Positions 1-8,990 of a stretch of 64,000 nt of DNA are shown here, piece by piece. The notes below the pieces were generated by a model. That model saw only the letters and a list, made by a program, of their open reading frames with translations, was not told the origin of the DNA and ran no database searches. Source of the DNA: Agromyces albus (lineage in GTDB: Bacteria; Actinomycetota; Actinomycetes; Actinomycetales; Microbacteriaceae); the NCBI RefSeq assembly GCF_030815405.1, contig NZ_JAUSWX010000001.1, positions 3,224,001 to 3,288,000 of the forward strand, written 5' to 3'. Both the position numbers and the translations under genes were made by a program. Each line of letters starts with the position of its first letter. Within the stretch, counting starts at the first letter, position 1.

Positions 1-2
1 CA

Positions 3-1856
3 TGGATCGCGCTCGCCGGCGCCGTGCTCGGCTCGGTGCTCACCGTCGCGTACACCGTTCGGTTCGTCTGGGGCGCATTCGCCACGAAGGCGGATGCAGC
101 GCCCACTCCCCTGCACGCCGAGGGCCGCGCGATCGGCGTGGCACCGGGCCTCCTCGCCGCGGCGAGCCTCGTGTTCGCGTTCGCGGTGCCGCTCGTCGAG
201 CCGCTGCTCGCCGCGCACGCCGATGAGCTCCCGGGGCCGCACGAGTTCCACCTCGCCCTCTGGCACGGGCTCGTGCCAGCGCTCGCCGTCTCGGCCGTCG
301 TCTTCGCGTTCGGCGCCCTGCTCGTGTGGGGGCGGCAGCGGGTCGCCCGCCTGCAGGCCTCGATCACGCCCGTGCTCGACTCGGCGCGCGGCTACCTCGG
401 CGTCGTGTCGGTCGTCGACCGGCTCGCGGCGGCGGTCACGAACGCGATCCAGCACCGCGGGCTCCCCGGTTACCTCGCCATCATCGTCGCGGTGTTCATC
501 GGCGGGCTCGGCGTGGCATCCGTCATGAACACGACCTGGCCCGACGGTGTGCGCCTGTGGGACTATCCGGCGCAACCGTTCCTGGCCCTCGTGATGGCGG
601 TCGCGGGCATCGCCGCGGCCACCGTGCGACAGCGCCTCACCGCCGTGCTGCTCGTGGGCGTCACCGGCTACGGACTCGTGCTGCTCTTCGGCATGTCCGG
701 CGCCCCCGACCTCGCCCTCACCCAGGCGCTCGTCGAGACCGTCGTGGTCGTGGTGTTCGTGCTCGTGCTGCGCCGCCTCCCGCAGCGGATCGCGCAGCGC
801 AACCCGCCCGTGCACAAGCTCGCGCGCGGCATCATCGGCGCGCTCGCGGGCCTCGTGATGGCCGTCATCGGGCTCGTCGCGATCGGCGCCCGTGTCCAGC
901 CGACGATCGCCGACGGCCTGCCCGCGCTCGCACTCGAGGCGCATGGCAAGAACATCGTGAACGTCATGCTCGTCGACATCCGGGCCTGGGACACGCTCGG
1001 CGAGATCTCCGTGCTCGTCGCCGTGGCCACTGGCGTCGCGAGCCTCATCTTCGTGTCAGGACGCACCGGCGGCGCCCCGAGGCTCGAGGACCTCGGTGAC
1101 GACGTCGTGCCCGTCGACCGGCGCGAGCGGCTTCGCCCCGTGCCCGAGCCCGCGTCGAGCATTCGTGCCCCACGCACGAGCCTCGCGAACACCGAGGGCG
1201 AGACGGATGCCGCTGCCGACGCCGCGGGCACCCGGCAGACGTGGCTCCTCGCTGGGCGCACCCTCTCGCCCCGCAACCGCTCGATTCTCATCGAGGTACT
1301 CGTGCGGCTGCTCTTCCACCCCGCCATCGTCGTGTCGGTGTTCCTGCTCTTCGCGGGCCACAACGCACCGGGCGGCGGCTTCGCGGGCGGGCTCCTCGCG
1401 GGCCTCGCGCTCGTCGCGCGATACCTCGCGGGCGGGCGCTACGAGCTCGGCGAGGCCGCACCCGTCGACGCGGGCCGCCTGCTCGGCACGGGGCTGCTGC
1501 TCGCGGCCGGCACCGCGACGGCGCCGCTGCTCTTCGGCGGCGCTCCGCTCGAGTCCGCGTGGTTCGAGACCGACGTCCCCGTGCTCGGCACCCTCTCGAT
1601 CGGCACCTCGACGCTCTTCGACCTCGGCGTGTATCTCGTCGTCGTGGGTCTCGTGCTCGACATCCTCCGCGCGCTCGGCGGCGAGGTCGACCGCCAGGAG
1701 GAGCAATCGGGCGACGAGGCCGGCGAGCTTGATGGAGACGTCGACGACCTCGAACAGGGCGAAGGCCCTGAGATCGCCGAACGCCCCGAACACGTCGACG
1801 CCGAACTGGAGACGCCGCTCACGGGAGCAGGCCGAGCCGGGGAGGCCCGCACATGA
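3..1856 (+). CDS. mrpA: Mrp/Mnh Na+/H+ antiporter subunit A with fused MrpB domain, 5' end missing
   Basis: This is the C-terminal part of a large integral membrane subunit; its reading frame is already open at the left window edge, so the true start lies upstream. MrpA and MrpD subunits are homologous to complex I proton-pumping subunits and build the Na+(K+)/H+ exchange path in the plasma membrane. Hydrophobic segments run through the first ~330 residues. A soluble, charged linker follows, and then (from about nt 1260) an MrpB-type domain with the signature FAGHNAPGGGF. Fusion of MrpA and MrpB is known in actinobacteria, and no separate mrpB is present downstream, which agrees. The C-terminus is acidic and probably cytoplasmic. 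The stop overlaps the mrpC start as ATGA, so translation is probably coupled. Confidence 0.93.
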   Translation, partial: WIALAGAVLGSVLTVAYTVRFVWGAFATKADAAPTPLHAEGRAIGVAPGLLAAASLVFAFAVPLVEPLLAAHADELPGPHEFHLALWHGLVPALAVSAVVFAFGALLVWGRQRVARLQASITPVLDSARGYLGVVSVVDRLAAAVTNAIQHRGLPGYLAIIVAVFIGGLGVASVMNTTWPDGVRLWDYPAQPFLALVMAVAGIAAATVRQRLTAVLLVGVTGYGLVLLFGMSGAPDLALTQALVETVVVVVFVLVLRRLPQRIAQRNPPVHKLARGIIGALAGLVMAVIGLVAIGARVQPTIADGLPALALEAHGKNIVNVMLVDIRAWDTLGEISVLVAVATGVASLIFVSGRTGGAPRLEDLGDDVVPVDRRERLRPVPEPASSIRAPRTSLANTEGETDAAADAAGTRQTWLLAGRTLSPRNRSILIEVLVRLLFHPAIVVSVFLLFAGHNAPGGGFAGGLLAGLALVARYLAGGRYELGEAAPVDAGRLLGTGLLLAAGTATAPLLFGGAPLESAWFETDVPVLGTLSIGTSTLFDLGVYLVVVGLVLDILRALGGEVDRQEEQSGDEAGELDGDVDDLEQGEGPEIAERPEHVDAELETPLTGAGRAGEART

Positions 1857-2305
1857 CCGCCTCACTCACGCTCGTGGTGCTCATGGCCGTGCTGTTCGGC
1901 GCGGGCATCTCGATCATGCTCGAGCGCAGCCTCACGCGCGTGCTCATCGGATTCCTGCTCGTCGGCAACGCCGTGAACATCCTCATCTACCTCATGAGCG
2001 GCGCGCCCGGCACGGCCCCGATCCTCGGCGAGGGCGTCGACCCCGACGGGATCTCCGACCCGCTGCCGCAGGTGTTCGTGCTCACCTCGATCGTCATCAA
2101 CCTCGGCATCACCGCGTTCATGCTCGCGCTCGTCTACCGCTCGTGGTGGCTCGCGCAGCTCGGCGAGAAGGGCGACCTCGTCGACGACGAGGCGGAGGAC
2201 GCGGAGGACGCCGAGGAGGCGGCCGACCTCATCCGCAGCTCCGCGGCCGATGACGCGGCCATCCAGGAGCTCCTCGACGCGAGCGACGAGGAAGTGCCCC
2301 GATGA
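1853..2305 (+). CDS. mrpC: Mrp/Mnh antiporter subunit C (NuoK-like)
   Basis: A 150-residue small membrane subunit with three hydrophobic helices in the first ~105 residues, typical of MrpC, which resembles NuoK of complex I. In the Mrp complex it is needed for assembly and cation exchange next to MrpA and MrpD. Motifs such as GFLLVGNAVNILIYLMSG and LPQVFVLTSIVINLGI fit the family. The ATG overlaps the mrpA stop (ATGA). An unusual feature is an acidic, alanine-rich C-terminal tail of about 40 residues (EDAEDAEEAAD) beyond the normal family length of ~110; its role is unknown. The end again overlaps the next start by four bases. Confidence 0.93.
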   Translation: MTASLTLVVLMAVLFGAGISIMLERSLTRVLIGFLLVGNAVNILIYLMSGAPGTAPILGEGVDPDGISDPLPQVFVLTSIVINLGITAFMLALVYRSWWLAQLGEKGDLVDDEAEDAEDAEEAADLIRSSAADDAAIQELLDASDEEVPR

Positions 2306-3885
2306 TCGCCGCGCTCGTGCCGCTCGTGGTGCTGCTGCCCTTCCTCGGGGCGGCGGCGGCGCTCATCCTCGGTCGGCGTCGACGTGCCCAGATGGCGGTT
2401 GGCATCACCGTGCTCGCGTCGGTCGTCGTGATCGCGGCCGTGCTCCTCGTCGCGGTCGACACGAGTGGCCCGGTCGCCGTGGCGGTCGGCGGGTGGGAGG
2501 CGCCGCTCGGCATCGTGCTCGTCGTCGACCGGCTCTCGTCGATCATGCTCGTAATCTCGGCGATCGTGCTGCTCGTGGTGCTCGTGTACGCCGTAGGACA
2601 GGGCGTGGCCGACCGGCACCGCGAGACGCCCGTGTCGATCTTTCACCCGAGCTACCTGGTGCTGTCGGCCGGCGTCTTCAACGCCTTCATCGCGGGCGAT
2701 CTCTTCAACCTCTTCGTCGGGTTCGAGATCCTGCTGGCGGCGAGCTACGTGCTGCTCACGCTCGGCGGTACTGGCGAGCGCATCCGCGCGGGCGTCACCT
2801 ACATCGTGGTGAGCCTCGTCTCCTCGCTCTTCTTCCTCAGCGCGATCGCCCTCATCTACGGCGCCACGGGAACCGCCAACATCGCCCAGCTCTCGGTGCG
2901 CATCGCCGAGCTGCCGGAGAGCGTGCAGCTCATCCTGCACCTGCTGCTCCTCATGGCCTTCGGCATCAAGGCCGCGGTGTTCCCGCTGTCGTTCTGGCTG
3001 CCCGACTCGTACCCCACGGCGCCCGCCCCGGTCACCGCCGTCTTCGCGGGCCTGCTCACGAAGGTCGGCGTCTACGCGATCATCCGCACCGAGACGGTGA
3101 TCTTCTCCGAGAACGACGTGACCGTGCTGCTCATGATGATCGGCGGGCTCACGATGCTCATCGGCATCCTCGGCGCCCTCACCCAGGCCGACATCAAGCG
3201 ACTCCTGTCGTTCACGCTCGTGAGCCACATCGGCTACATGATCTTCGGCATCGCGCTGGGCGGCGTGCTCGGCTTCGCAGCGACGATCTACTACGTGGTG
3301 CACCACATCACCGTGCAGACGACCCTCTTCCTCACGACCGGACTCATCGAGCGGTTCGGTGGGGCGACCTCCATCAACCGGCTCGCCGGGCTGCTCAAGG
3401 CATCGCCCCTGCTCGGCGTGCTGTTCTTCATCCCGGCATTGAACCTCGGCGGCATCCCGCCGTTCTCGGGCTTCCTCGGCAAGACCGGCCTGTTCCTCGC
3501 GGGCGCCGATTCCGCGAACACGGATGCCACCGGCACCGGATGGCTCGTCTGGGCCGTCATCGCAGCGGGGGCGATCACCTCCCTCATCACGCTCTACGCC
3601 CTGACCCGCTTCTGGAACATGGCGTTCTGGCGCGGACGCGGAGAGCTCGAGGGCTACGAGTCGGTGCTCCTCGGCTCGGTGCAGGAGGCCCCTGGCGGCG
3701 ACACCGTCACCGCGTCCCGCACGACGCCCGTGCTCATGGTCGTCGCGACGACCGCGCTCGTCGTCGTGACCGTGTGCCTCACGGTCTTCGCCGGTCCGCT
3801 CTTCGATCTCGCGAGCCGGGCTGCCGAGAGCCTGACGGATCCCGGCGTCTACGTCTCGCTCGTGTTCCCGGGAGGCATCCGATGA
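2302..3885 (+). CDS. mrpD: Mrp/Mnh antiporter subunit D
   Basis: A 527-residue polytopic membrane protein of the NuoL/M/N proton-pump family. The segment FNAFIAGDLFNLFVGFEILL, the later FGIKAAVFPLSFWLPDSYPT and the HHITVQTTLFL stretch are typical of MrpD, with conserved charged residues inside membrane helices that carry ions. The length matches the family (~490-530). It begins within the mrpC stop (ATGA) and ends within the mrpE start (ATGA), so it is a central gene of a single transcript. It would act with MrpA as an exchange module for pH and Na+ homeostasis. Confidence 0.95.
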   Translation: MIAALVPLVVLLPFLGAAAALILGRRRRAQMAVGITVLASVVVIAAVLLVAVDTSGPVAVAVGGWEAPLGIVLVVDRLSSIMLVISAIVLLVVLVYAVGQGVADRHRETPVSIFHPSYLVLSAGVFNAFIAGDLFNLFVGFEILLAASYVLLTLGGTGERIRAGVTYIVVSLVSSLFFLSAIALIYGATGTANIAQLSVRIAELPESVQLILHLLLLMAFGIKAAVFPLSFWLPDSYPTAPAPVTAVFAGLLTKVGVYAIIRTETVIFSENDVTVLLMMIGGLTMLIGILGALTQADIKRLLSFTLVSHIGYMIFGIALGGVLGFAATIYYVVHHITVQTTLFLTTGLIERFGGATSINRLAGLLKASPLLGVLFFIPALNLGGIPPFSGFLGKTGLFLAGADSANTDATGTGWLVWAVIAAGAITSLITLYALTRFWNMAFWRGRGELEGYESVLLGSVQEAPGGDTVTASRTTPVLMVVATTALVVVTVCLTVFAGPLFDLASRAAESLTDPGVYVSLVFPGGIR

Positions 3886-4532
3886 CGGGAGCTGAGCCGG
3901 TGTTCTCGCCCTGGCGTTCGGTGTGGCGGCAGTTGCCGCTGCTCATCGCCCTCGTCGCCCTCTGGCTGTTCCTCTGGGACCACATCGACGTGCTCACGAT
4001 CGTCACCGGGATCCTGCTCGCGATCGCCGTGACGCGCGTGCTCTACCTGCCGCCCGTGCTCCTCAGCGGCCGCTTCAACCCGTGGCGGGCGCTGCTGCTC
4101 GGGCTCCGCATGATGTTCGAGGTCGTCGTCGCCTCGGTGCAGGTCGCCCTCCTCGCCGTGAACCCGCGCTGGACGCCGATGAACTCCATCATCGCCGTGC
4201 AACTGCTCACCCGTTCAGACCTCGTCACGACGCTCACCGCCGAGGCGATCACGGTCGTGCCGGGCACCGTCGTCGTCGACATCGACCGCGAGCGCGGGCT
4301 CCTCTACCTGCACGCCATCGGCACGCGCACCGAGGCCGACCTCGAGCGCACCCACCGCGGCGTGCTCGGCACGGAGGAGCGCATCGTGCTCGCGATCGGC
4401 ACGCGTGAGCAGGCGGCATCCGTGCGGGCCACTCGTCGTGCTCGTCGTGCTCGTCGCGCGCTGGGCGAGCCCCCGACATCCGACCGACCACTGGCCACAT
4501 CCGACCGACCACCGGAAGGAGGACGCTCATGA
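3882..4532 (+). CDS. mrpE: Mrp/Mnh antiporter subunit E
   Basis: A 216-residue subunit with two to three N-terminal membrane segments (LPLLIALVALWLFLW) followed by a cytoplasmic domain. The stretch LTAEAITVVPGTVVVDID is the characteristic MrpE motif. The start is the ATG that overlaps the mrpD stop; the longer open frame upstream is only a shadow of mrpD. The C-terminus is arginine-rich and then low-complexity (SDRPLATSDRPPEGGRS), encoded by short direct DNA repeats (catccgaccgacca) at about 4478-4512. It overlaps mrpF by four bases. Confidence 0.92.
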   Translation: MTGAEPVFSPWRSVWRQLPLLIALVALWLFLWDHIDVLTIVTGILLAIAVTRVLYLPPVLLSGRFNPWRALLLGLRMMFEVVVASVQVALLAVNPRWTPMNSIIAVQLLTRSDLVTTLTAEAITVVPGTVVVDIDRERGLLYLHAIGTRTEADLERTHRGVLGTEERIVLAIGTREQAASVRATRRARRARRALGEPPTSDRPLATSDRPPEGGRS

Positions 4533-4801
4533 CGTTCCTCGCCCTCGTGAGCATCCTCGCCGGCGTCATGTTCGGCATCGGCGCGATCGCCGCCTTGGCC
4601 CGAATCATCCGCGGCCCGTCGATCCTCGACCGCGCGCTCGCCACCGACGTGCTCCTCGCGATCGCGATCTGCGGCCTCGGCGCCGAGATGGCGATCAACC
4701 GGCACACCGACACGCTCGTCGTGCTGCTCATCCTCTCGATGTTCGCCATCGTCGGCTCGATCGCCATCGCCCGCTTCATGGCGAAGCAGGATGCCTCATG
4801 A
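4529..4801 (+). CDS. mrpF: Mrp/Mnh antiporter subunit F
   Basis: A 90-residue protein of three membrane helices. The segment ARIIRGPSILDRALATDVLL is the family signature (RGPS-x-x-DR). MrpF is needed for complex assembly and has been linked to bile-salt export in Bacillus; nothing here shows substrate. It is coupled by ATGA overlaps on both sides to mrpE and mrpG. A good Shine-Dalgarno (GGAAGGAGG) sits just upstream inside mrpE, which supports this start. Confidence 0.93.
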   Translation: MTFLALVSILAGVMFGIGAIAALARIIRGPSILDRALATDVLLAIAICGLGAEMAINRHTDTLVVLLILSMFAIVGSIAIARFMAKQDAS

Positions 4802-5166
4802 CCGCCGCCGAGATCGCCGTGGGCGTGCTCGTCCTCGTGAGCGCGTTCCTCTCGATGGCCGCCGGGATCGGCGTCGTGCGGTTCCCCGACGTGCTCACGC
4901 GCCTGCACGCGGCGACGAAGCCGCAGGTGCTCGGGCTCGCGACCGTGCTGCTCGCCATCGTGCTGCAGGTGCCGACGTGGGGCGTGCTGACCACCGTCGT
5001 GCTCATCATGACCTTCCAGCTGCTCACGCAGCCGATGACGGCGCACATGCTCGGGCGCGCGGCGTATCGCAGCGACCACGTGCGCCGCGACCTCCTCATC
5101 GTCGACGACCTCGGCCGTGACATCGCCGAGCACGACCAGGAGCCCGATCTCAGCCCCGACCGGTGA
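4798..5166 (+). CDS. mrpG: Mrp/Mnh antiporter subunit G
   Basis: A 122-residue protein with three membrane helices and the MrpG signature GVVRFPDVLTRLHAATKPQ. The start is the ATG overlapping the mrpF stop. The last ~30 residues are a hydrophilic tail (DLGRDIAEHDQEPD). It is the last gene of the mrp operon, and its 3' end overlaps the 3' end of the convergent paaG gene by 17 bp, so no separate terminator fits between the two transcripts. Confidence 0.93.
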   Translation: MTAAEIAVGVLVLVSAFLSMAAGIGVVRFPDVLTRLHAATKPQVLGLATVLLAIVLQVPTWGVLTTVVLIMTFQLLTQPMTAHMLGRAAYRSDHVRRDLLIVDDLGRDIAEHDQEPDLSPDR

Positions 5167-5935
5167 ACTCCGGCTTGCGTTTCGACTGGAAGGCGGCGAA
5201 GCCCTCGCGGTAGTCCGCGGTGTCACAGAGTGCGGCCTGGGCCCGATTCTCTTGGTCCATCGACTGCCAGAATCCGAGGCGCTCGTCGCGGAGCGCGGCG
5301 ATGAGCCGCTTCGAGGCGAGGAACGCCTGGGTGGCCCCGGATGCCGCGGCGCGGGCCGCCGCGAGGGCGGCATCCGTCACCTCATCTGCGGGGAACACCT
5401 GCGAGAACAAGCCTGACGCGACCGCCTCGGTGCCCGACATGAGCCGCCCGGTGACGATGAGGTCCATCGTCTTGTGCGCGCCGAGGCGCTCGACGAACAG
5501 GGCGTGGCCGCCCGAGTCGAGCGTGGCGCCGAGGTTCGCGAACGGCGAGCCGACCTTCGCGGTGTCGGCGACGTAGACGATGTCGGTCGCGATGAGGAGC
5601 CCGAGCCCGACGCCGAGGCACGCGCCATGCGCGACAGCGAACGTGGGCCCCGGAAACGTGCTCATGCGCTGCAACAGCGGCGTGACGAGGCCGCCGAGGT
5701 AGCCGAGCACGTCGTCGTCGCGCGGGTCGACGCCCGAGATGTCGCGTCCGGCGCAGAAGGCCCGGCCCTCGCCGCGGAGCACGAGCGCCCGCACGCCGCC
5801 GGCGTGCGCCATCCGCTCGGTCTCTGCGTATGCGTCGGAGAGCTCGGCGATCGCGGCCGGGTCGAGCGCGTTGAGCTTCTCAGGTGCGTTGAGCACGATC
5901 TCGGCGACGCCGTCGTCCACGCCCAGTTCGATCAT
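5150..5935 (-). CDS. paaG: 1,2-epoxyphenylacetyl-CoA isomerase, PaaG-type crotonase
   Basis: A 261-residue crotonase-fold protein. PaaG isomerises ring-1,2-epoxyphenylacetyl-CoA to the oxepin form. The oxyanion-hole segments EGRAFCAGRDIS and AHGACLGVGLGLLIATD are present. The usual first catalytic Glu of hydratases is replaced by small residues, while the Asp of ATLDSGGHALF is kept; that pattern fits PaaG isomerases rather than hydratases. The start was set at the ATG behind a clear GGAGG with a seven-to-eight-base spacer; an in-frame upstream extension has no such site. It is the last gene of the minus-strand paa block, 124 bp after paaE, and may have its own control region. Confidence 0.85.
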   Translation of the reverse strand: MIELGVDDGVAEIVLNAPEKLNALDPAAIAELSDAYAETERMAHAGGVRALVLRGEGRAFCAGRDISGVDPRDDDVLGYLGGLVTPLLQRMSTFPGPTFAVAHGACLGVGLGLLIATDIVYVADTAKVGSPFANLGATLDSGGHALFVERLGAHKTMDLIVTGRLMSGTEAVASGLFSQVFPADEVTDAALAAARAAASGATQAFLASKRLIAALRDERLGFWQSMDQENRAQAALCDTADYREGFAAFQSKRKPEFTGRG

Positions 5936-5968
5936 CGTCGATCCTCCAGTTCTCGAGCGCTCCACGAG

Positions 5969-6027
5969 CGCGTCATATTCCGACAAGGATGCCCGCCGGA
6001 ACGCCGATTCCGTCGCAAGATGACGCG
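5969..6027. other. Inverted repeat in the paaE-paaG gap
   Basis: Eight-base arms CGCGTCAT (5969-5976) and ATGACGCG (6020-6027) enclose a smaller CGGAA/TTCCG hairpin. It lies between paaE and paaG. It could be a partial terminator, an RNA processing structure or an operator; the sequence does not decide. Confidence 0.4.
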
Positions 6028-6059
6028 TTCGCGGGATGCGGCGGGCCGGTGAGCGCGCA

Positions 6060-7262
6060 TCACACGTCGTAGTCGACGACGACGCGCTCGGACTTCGGGT
6101 GCGATTGGCACGTGAGCACGTAGCCGCGCTCGAGCTCGTCGGGTTCGAGCGCGTAGTTCTCGGTCATCGCGACGCTGCCCTCGACGAGCCTGGCCCGGCA
6201 CGTGCCGCACACGCCGCCCGCGCACGCGAACGGCACGTCGGGCCGCACTCGCAAGGCCGCGTTGAGGATCGACTCGTTCGCGCTCACCGGGCTCTCGACG
6301 GTCGACGACTGCCCGTCGAGCGTGAACTCGATCGCCACGGTGGCCTCGCCGCGCTCGACGACGACGGGCCGGCCGTGCCGCGGCTCGACGCGGTCGGCGT
6401 CGGTCGTGAACAGCTCGTACCGCACGTGCTTCGCCTCGACTCCGGCCGCCTCGAGCGTGTCGCGCGCGAGCTGCACGAGCTCGAACGGACCGCAGAGGAA
6501 CCACTCGTCGACGGTCTCGGGCCGGATCAGCACGTCGAGCATCGTCCGGAGCTTCTCGGCGTCGATGCGACCGGAGAGCAGCGGCGCCGTGCGCTGCTCG
6601 CGCGACAGCACGTGGTGCAGTGCGAGGCGCGCGGGGTAGCGGTCCTTCAATTCGGCGAGCTCCTCGAGGAACATCACGTCGAGCGTCGAGCGGTTGGTGT
6701 AGACGAGCTCGAACTCGGATGTCTCGGAGCGCGCGAGCACCGTGTGCGCGAGCGCCATGAGCGGCGTGATGCCGCTGCCCGCTGCGATGCCCACGACGTG
6801 CTTGCCGTCGAGCGCGTCGAGGGTCGAGGTGAACGTGCCCTGCGGACTCATGACGTCGAGCGTGTCACCCGCCTTCAACTCGGAGTTCGCCCACGTGGAG
6901 AACTGCCCGCCGAGGTCGCGCTTGATCGCGACGGAGATGCTCCCGCGCACGGGCGGGCGGCAGATGGAGTAGCTGCGCCGCAACTCGTGCCCGTCGAACT
7001 CCTTGCGCAGGGCGACGTACTGGCCGGGCAGGTAGGTGTAATCGTCGGCGAGTTCGTCGGGCACCGTGAAGGTCACCTCGACGGCGTCGTCGGTGAGGCG
7101 TCGCACCTCGGCGACCTCGAGCGGATGGAAGCGCGCGCGGTGGCGCTTGGCCACATGCTCGCCGCCGACGGTGCTCTGCAGGAAGGCGGATGCCACCGCG
7201 GCATCTGGCCCCGGCTTCACCGGCGACGGCAGCGTGGTCGAGCCCAGGTTGCGCGCGGCCAT
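6060..7262 (-). CDS. paaE: Phenylacetyl-CoA epoxidase reductase subunit PaaE
   Basis: A 400-residue flavoprotein that passes electrons from NADPH to the PaaA di-iron centre. Order of domains: FAD-binding (RRSYSICRPP, with the R-x-Y-S motif), NAD(P)-binding (GIAAGSGITPLMAL, later LCGPFELV), and a C-terminal plant-type [2Fe-2S] ferredoxin with cysteines in CAGGVCGTCRARL and VLTCQSHP. The length is somewhat above the E. coli enzyme because of an N-terminal extension. The ATG at 7262 overlaps the paaD stop by one base (TGATG), which fixes the start. It is the fifth gene of the paaABCDE transcript. Confidence 0.94.
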   Translation of the reverse strand: MAARNLGSTTLPSPVKPGPDAAVASAFLQSTVGGEHVAKRHRARFHPLEVAEVRRLTDDAVEVTFTVPDELADDYTYLPGQYVALRKEFDGHELRRSYSICRPPVRGSISVAIKRDLGGQFSTWANSELKAGDTLDVMSPQGTFTSTLDALDGKHVVGIAAGSGITPLMALAHTVLARSETSEFELVYTNRSTLDVMFLEELAELKDRYPARLALHHVLSREQRTAPLLSGRIDAEKLRTMLDVLIRPETVDEWFLCGPFELVQLARDTLEAAGVEAKHVRYELFTTDADRVEPRHGRPVVVERGEATVAIEFTLDGQSSTVESPVSANESILNAALRVRPDVPFACAGGVCGTCRARLVEGSVAMTENYALEPDELERGYVLTCQSHPKSERVVVDYDV

Positions 7263-7804
7263 CAGAGCACCTTGAAGTAGTCGAAGGGTTCGAGGCAGTC
7301 GCGGCACTCGTAGAGCGCCTTGCATGACGTCGAGCCGAAGCGCGCGAGCTCACGCGTGTTGAGCGAATCGCACCGCGGGCACTTCACCGCGAGCTGCACG
7401 CGAACCGGACCCGTGCCGCGCGCGGCGGCGCGCCCGCTCGGCGCCTGGATGCCGTAGCGGCGCAGCTTCTGCTTGCCGGCCTCGCTCATCCAGTCGGTCG
7501 TCCACGCGGGGGAGAGCACGACGTCGACACGCACGTCGGCGTAGCCGGCATGCGTCAGCGCGAGCAGCACGTCGTCGCGCATGGCGTCGAGCGCGGGGCA
7601 TCCGCTGTACGTGGGGGTCAGCTGCACGCGCACGCGGCCGGCGTCGTCGAGCTCGACCGAGCGGAGCACGCCGAGGTCTTCGATCGTCAGCACTGGGATC
7701 TCGGGGTCGGTGACGGTCGCCGCAACTTCCCACGCCCGGCGCGCGGCGGGGTCGGTGGGAACAGGCCGGGCCTCGACCTGCAGGGACGTCGTCGCGGTCA
7801 CCAT
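7262..7804 (-). CDS. paaD: PaaD, metal-sulfur cluster assembly factor for phenylacetyl-CoA epoxidase
   Basis: A 180-residue protein. The N-terminal part is a DUF59/MIP18-like domain with TDPEIPVLTIEDLGVLRSV and the conserved Cys in YSGCPALDAM. The C-terminal part has a zinc-ribbon-like set of cysteines (CPRCDS, CKALYECRDC). PaaD is required for the epoxidase and is thought to mature the Fe-S or di-iron centre. The ATG lies seven bases inside paaC, and the next gene paaE overlaps by one base. Confidence 0.92.
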   Translation of the reverse strand: MVTATTSLQVEARPVPTDPAARRAWEVAATVTDPEIPVLTIEDLGVLRSVELDDAGRVRVQLTPTYSGCPALDAMRDDVLLALTHAGYADVRVDVVLSPAWTTDWMSEAGKQKLRRYGIQAPSGRAAARGTGPVRVQLAVKCPRCDSLNTRELARFGSTSCKALYECRDCLEPFDYFKVL

Positions 7805-8688
7805 GATGCCCCCGGGTGTGCGCGGGCGAGCACCTGCATCTCGGCGAGCAGGGGGCCGAGGTGCTCGGTGTGGCGGCCCTCGCGACCGCCGCCCGATGCC
7901 GTGAAGGCGGTGCGGCCGGTGGGGAGCTCGAGCTCGGCCTCGACGAGCACCGCGCTGATGATCTCCTGGAAGGGACCGCGCAGGCTCGATGGGAGGACGG
8001 CTGTGCCTGCGTCGCTGAGTCGCACGACGAGCTCGTCGTCGTCGAACAGCTCGTCGACATACGGCCAGGTGTCGTCGAGTGCCACGCTCATGCGCCGGCG
8101 CGACTCCTCGGTGCCGCCCGCGAGCCGCAGCACCCACTGGGTCGCGTGGTCGCGGTGGTAGTCGACCTCCTTCACCGCCTTCGCGGCGATCGCCGCGAGC
8201 GTCGGGTCGGTCGACTCGGTGAGCGCGCCGTAGAGCTCGAAGAGGTAGACGGATGCCGCGAACTGCCGTGCGATCGTGTGGGCGAAGTCGCCGTTCGGCT
8301 GTTCGAAGAGCCAGGCGTTGCGCCACTCGGGCTCGTCACGCCAGTAGGCGAGGTCGTCTTCGCTGCGGCTCGTCGCGGTGCCGGCGTAGTGCAGCAGCGA
8401 TCGGGCGTGGCCGATGAGGTCGAGGGCGATGTTGCCGAGGGCGACGTCCTCCTCGAGCTCGGGCGCGCGTGCGATCCACATGCCGAGCTGCTGGGCGAGG
8501 AGAAGGGAATCGTCGCCGAGCCGCAGCGCGTACTCCGCGACCTCCGGTGAGGCGGTCGCGCCCGCGCCGGAAGCGCCCACGCCCGTGAGCTCTTCGGCGA
8601 GCGCGAGCCGGTCGACGGAGACGTCACCGTGCGCCTCCTCCGGCGGCACTGCTCGGCCGCCGGGGGGACCGGGCTTCGGGTCGTTCAC
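7798..8688 (-). CDS. paaC: Phenylacetyl-CoA epoxidase structural subunit PaaC
   Basis: A 296-residue ferritin-like helical protein that pairs with PaaA in the epoxidase but has no functional di-iron site. Recognisable segments are YALRLGDDSLLLAQQLGMWI, ALGNIALDLIGHARSLLHYA and KAVKEVDYHRDHATQWVLRL. The start chosen is the GTG at 8688, which overlaps the paaB stop as GTGA. No ATG lies near it, and an upstream frame extension falls inside paaB. The N-terminal ~35 residues are glycine/proline rich. Confidence 0.92.
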   Translation of the reverse strand: MNDPKPGPPGGRAVPPEEAHGDVSVDRLALAEELTGVGASGAGATASPEVAEYALRLGDDSLLLAQQLGMWIARAPELEEDVALGNIALDLIGHARSLLHYAGTATSRSEDDLAYWRDEPEWRNAWLFEQPNGDFAHTIARQFAASVYLFELYGALTESTDPTLAAIAAKAVKEVDYHRDHATQWVLRLAGGTEESRRRMSVALDDTWPYVDELFDDDELVVRLSDAGTAVLPSSLRGPFQEIISAVLVEAELELPTGRTAFTASGGGREGRHTEHLGPLLAEMQVLARAHPGASW

Positions 8689-8990
8689 AGGTGCTTCACC
8701 CCCTCGCTCTTCGTGTAGTAGACAGCGTGACGGTAGTTCTTCCCGGCGGGACTCTCGAAGAACGCGCCCTTCGCGTCGGGGTCGCTCGTCGTGATCGCGT
8801 CGGCCGGCACGACCCAGATCGACACGCCCTCGTTGCGGCGCGTGTAGACGTCGCGGGCGTTGCGCACCGCCATGTCGGCGTCGGGTGCGTGCAGCGAACC
8901 CACGTGCACGTGCGAGAGGCCGCGATTGGCGCGCACGAAGACCTCCCAGAGGGGCCAGGCCTCGGTTCCCAGTTCGCCGGGGGTGCTCAT
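8685..8990 (-). CDS. paaB: Phenylacetyl-CoA epoxidase subunit PaaB
   Basis: A 101-residue small subunit (family length ~95-100). The segments WPLWEVFVRANRGLSHVHVG and ARDVYTRRNEGVSIWVVPA are typical of PaaB, which bridges PaaAC units in the epoxidase. The ATG overlaps the paaA stop by one base (TGATG). A GTG one codon upstream (8993) would give a four-base overlap and cannot be excluded. Confidence 0.93.
   Translation of the reverse strand: MSTPGELGTEAWPLWEVFVRANRGLSHVHVGSLHAPDADMAVRNARDVYTRRNEGVSIWVVPADAITTSDPDAKGAFFESPAGKNYRHAVYYTKSEGVKHL

Noticed and set aside
2134..3306. Long minus-strand frame opposite mrpC/mrpD
   Set aside because: It is antisense to convincing membrane-protein genes, and its His/Arg/Glu-rich composition is typical of a high-GC shadow frame.
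5150..5166. 17-bp overlap of mrpG and paaG as a regulatory antisense device
   Set aside because: Short convergent 3' overlaps are common in compact genomes; nothing else supports regulation.
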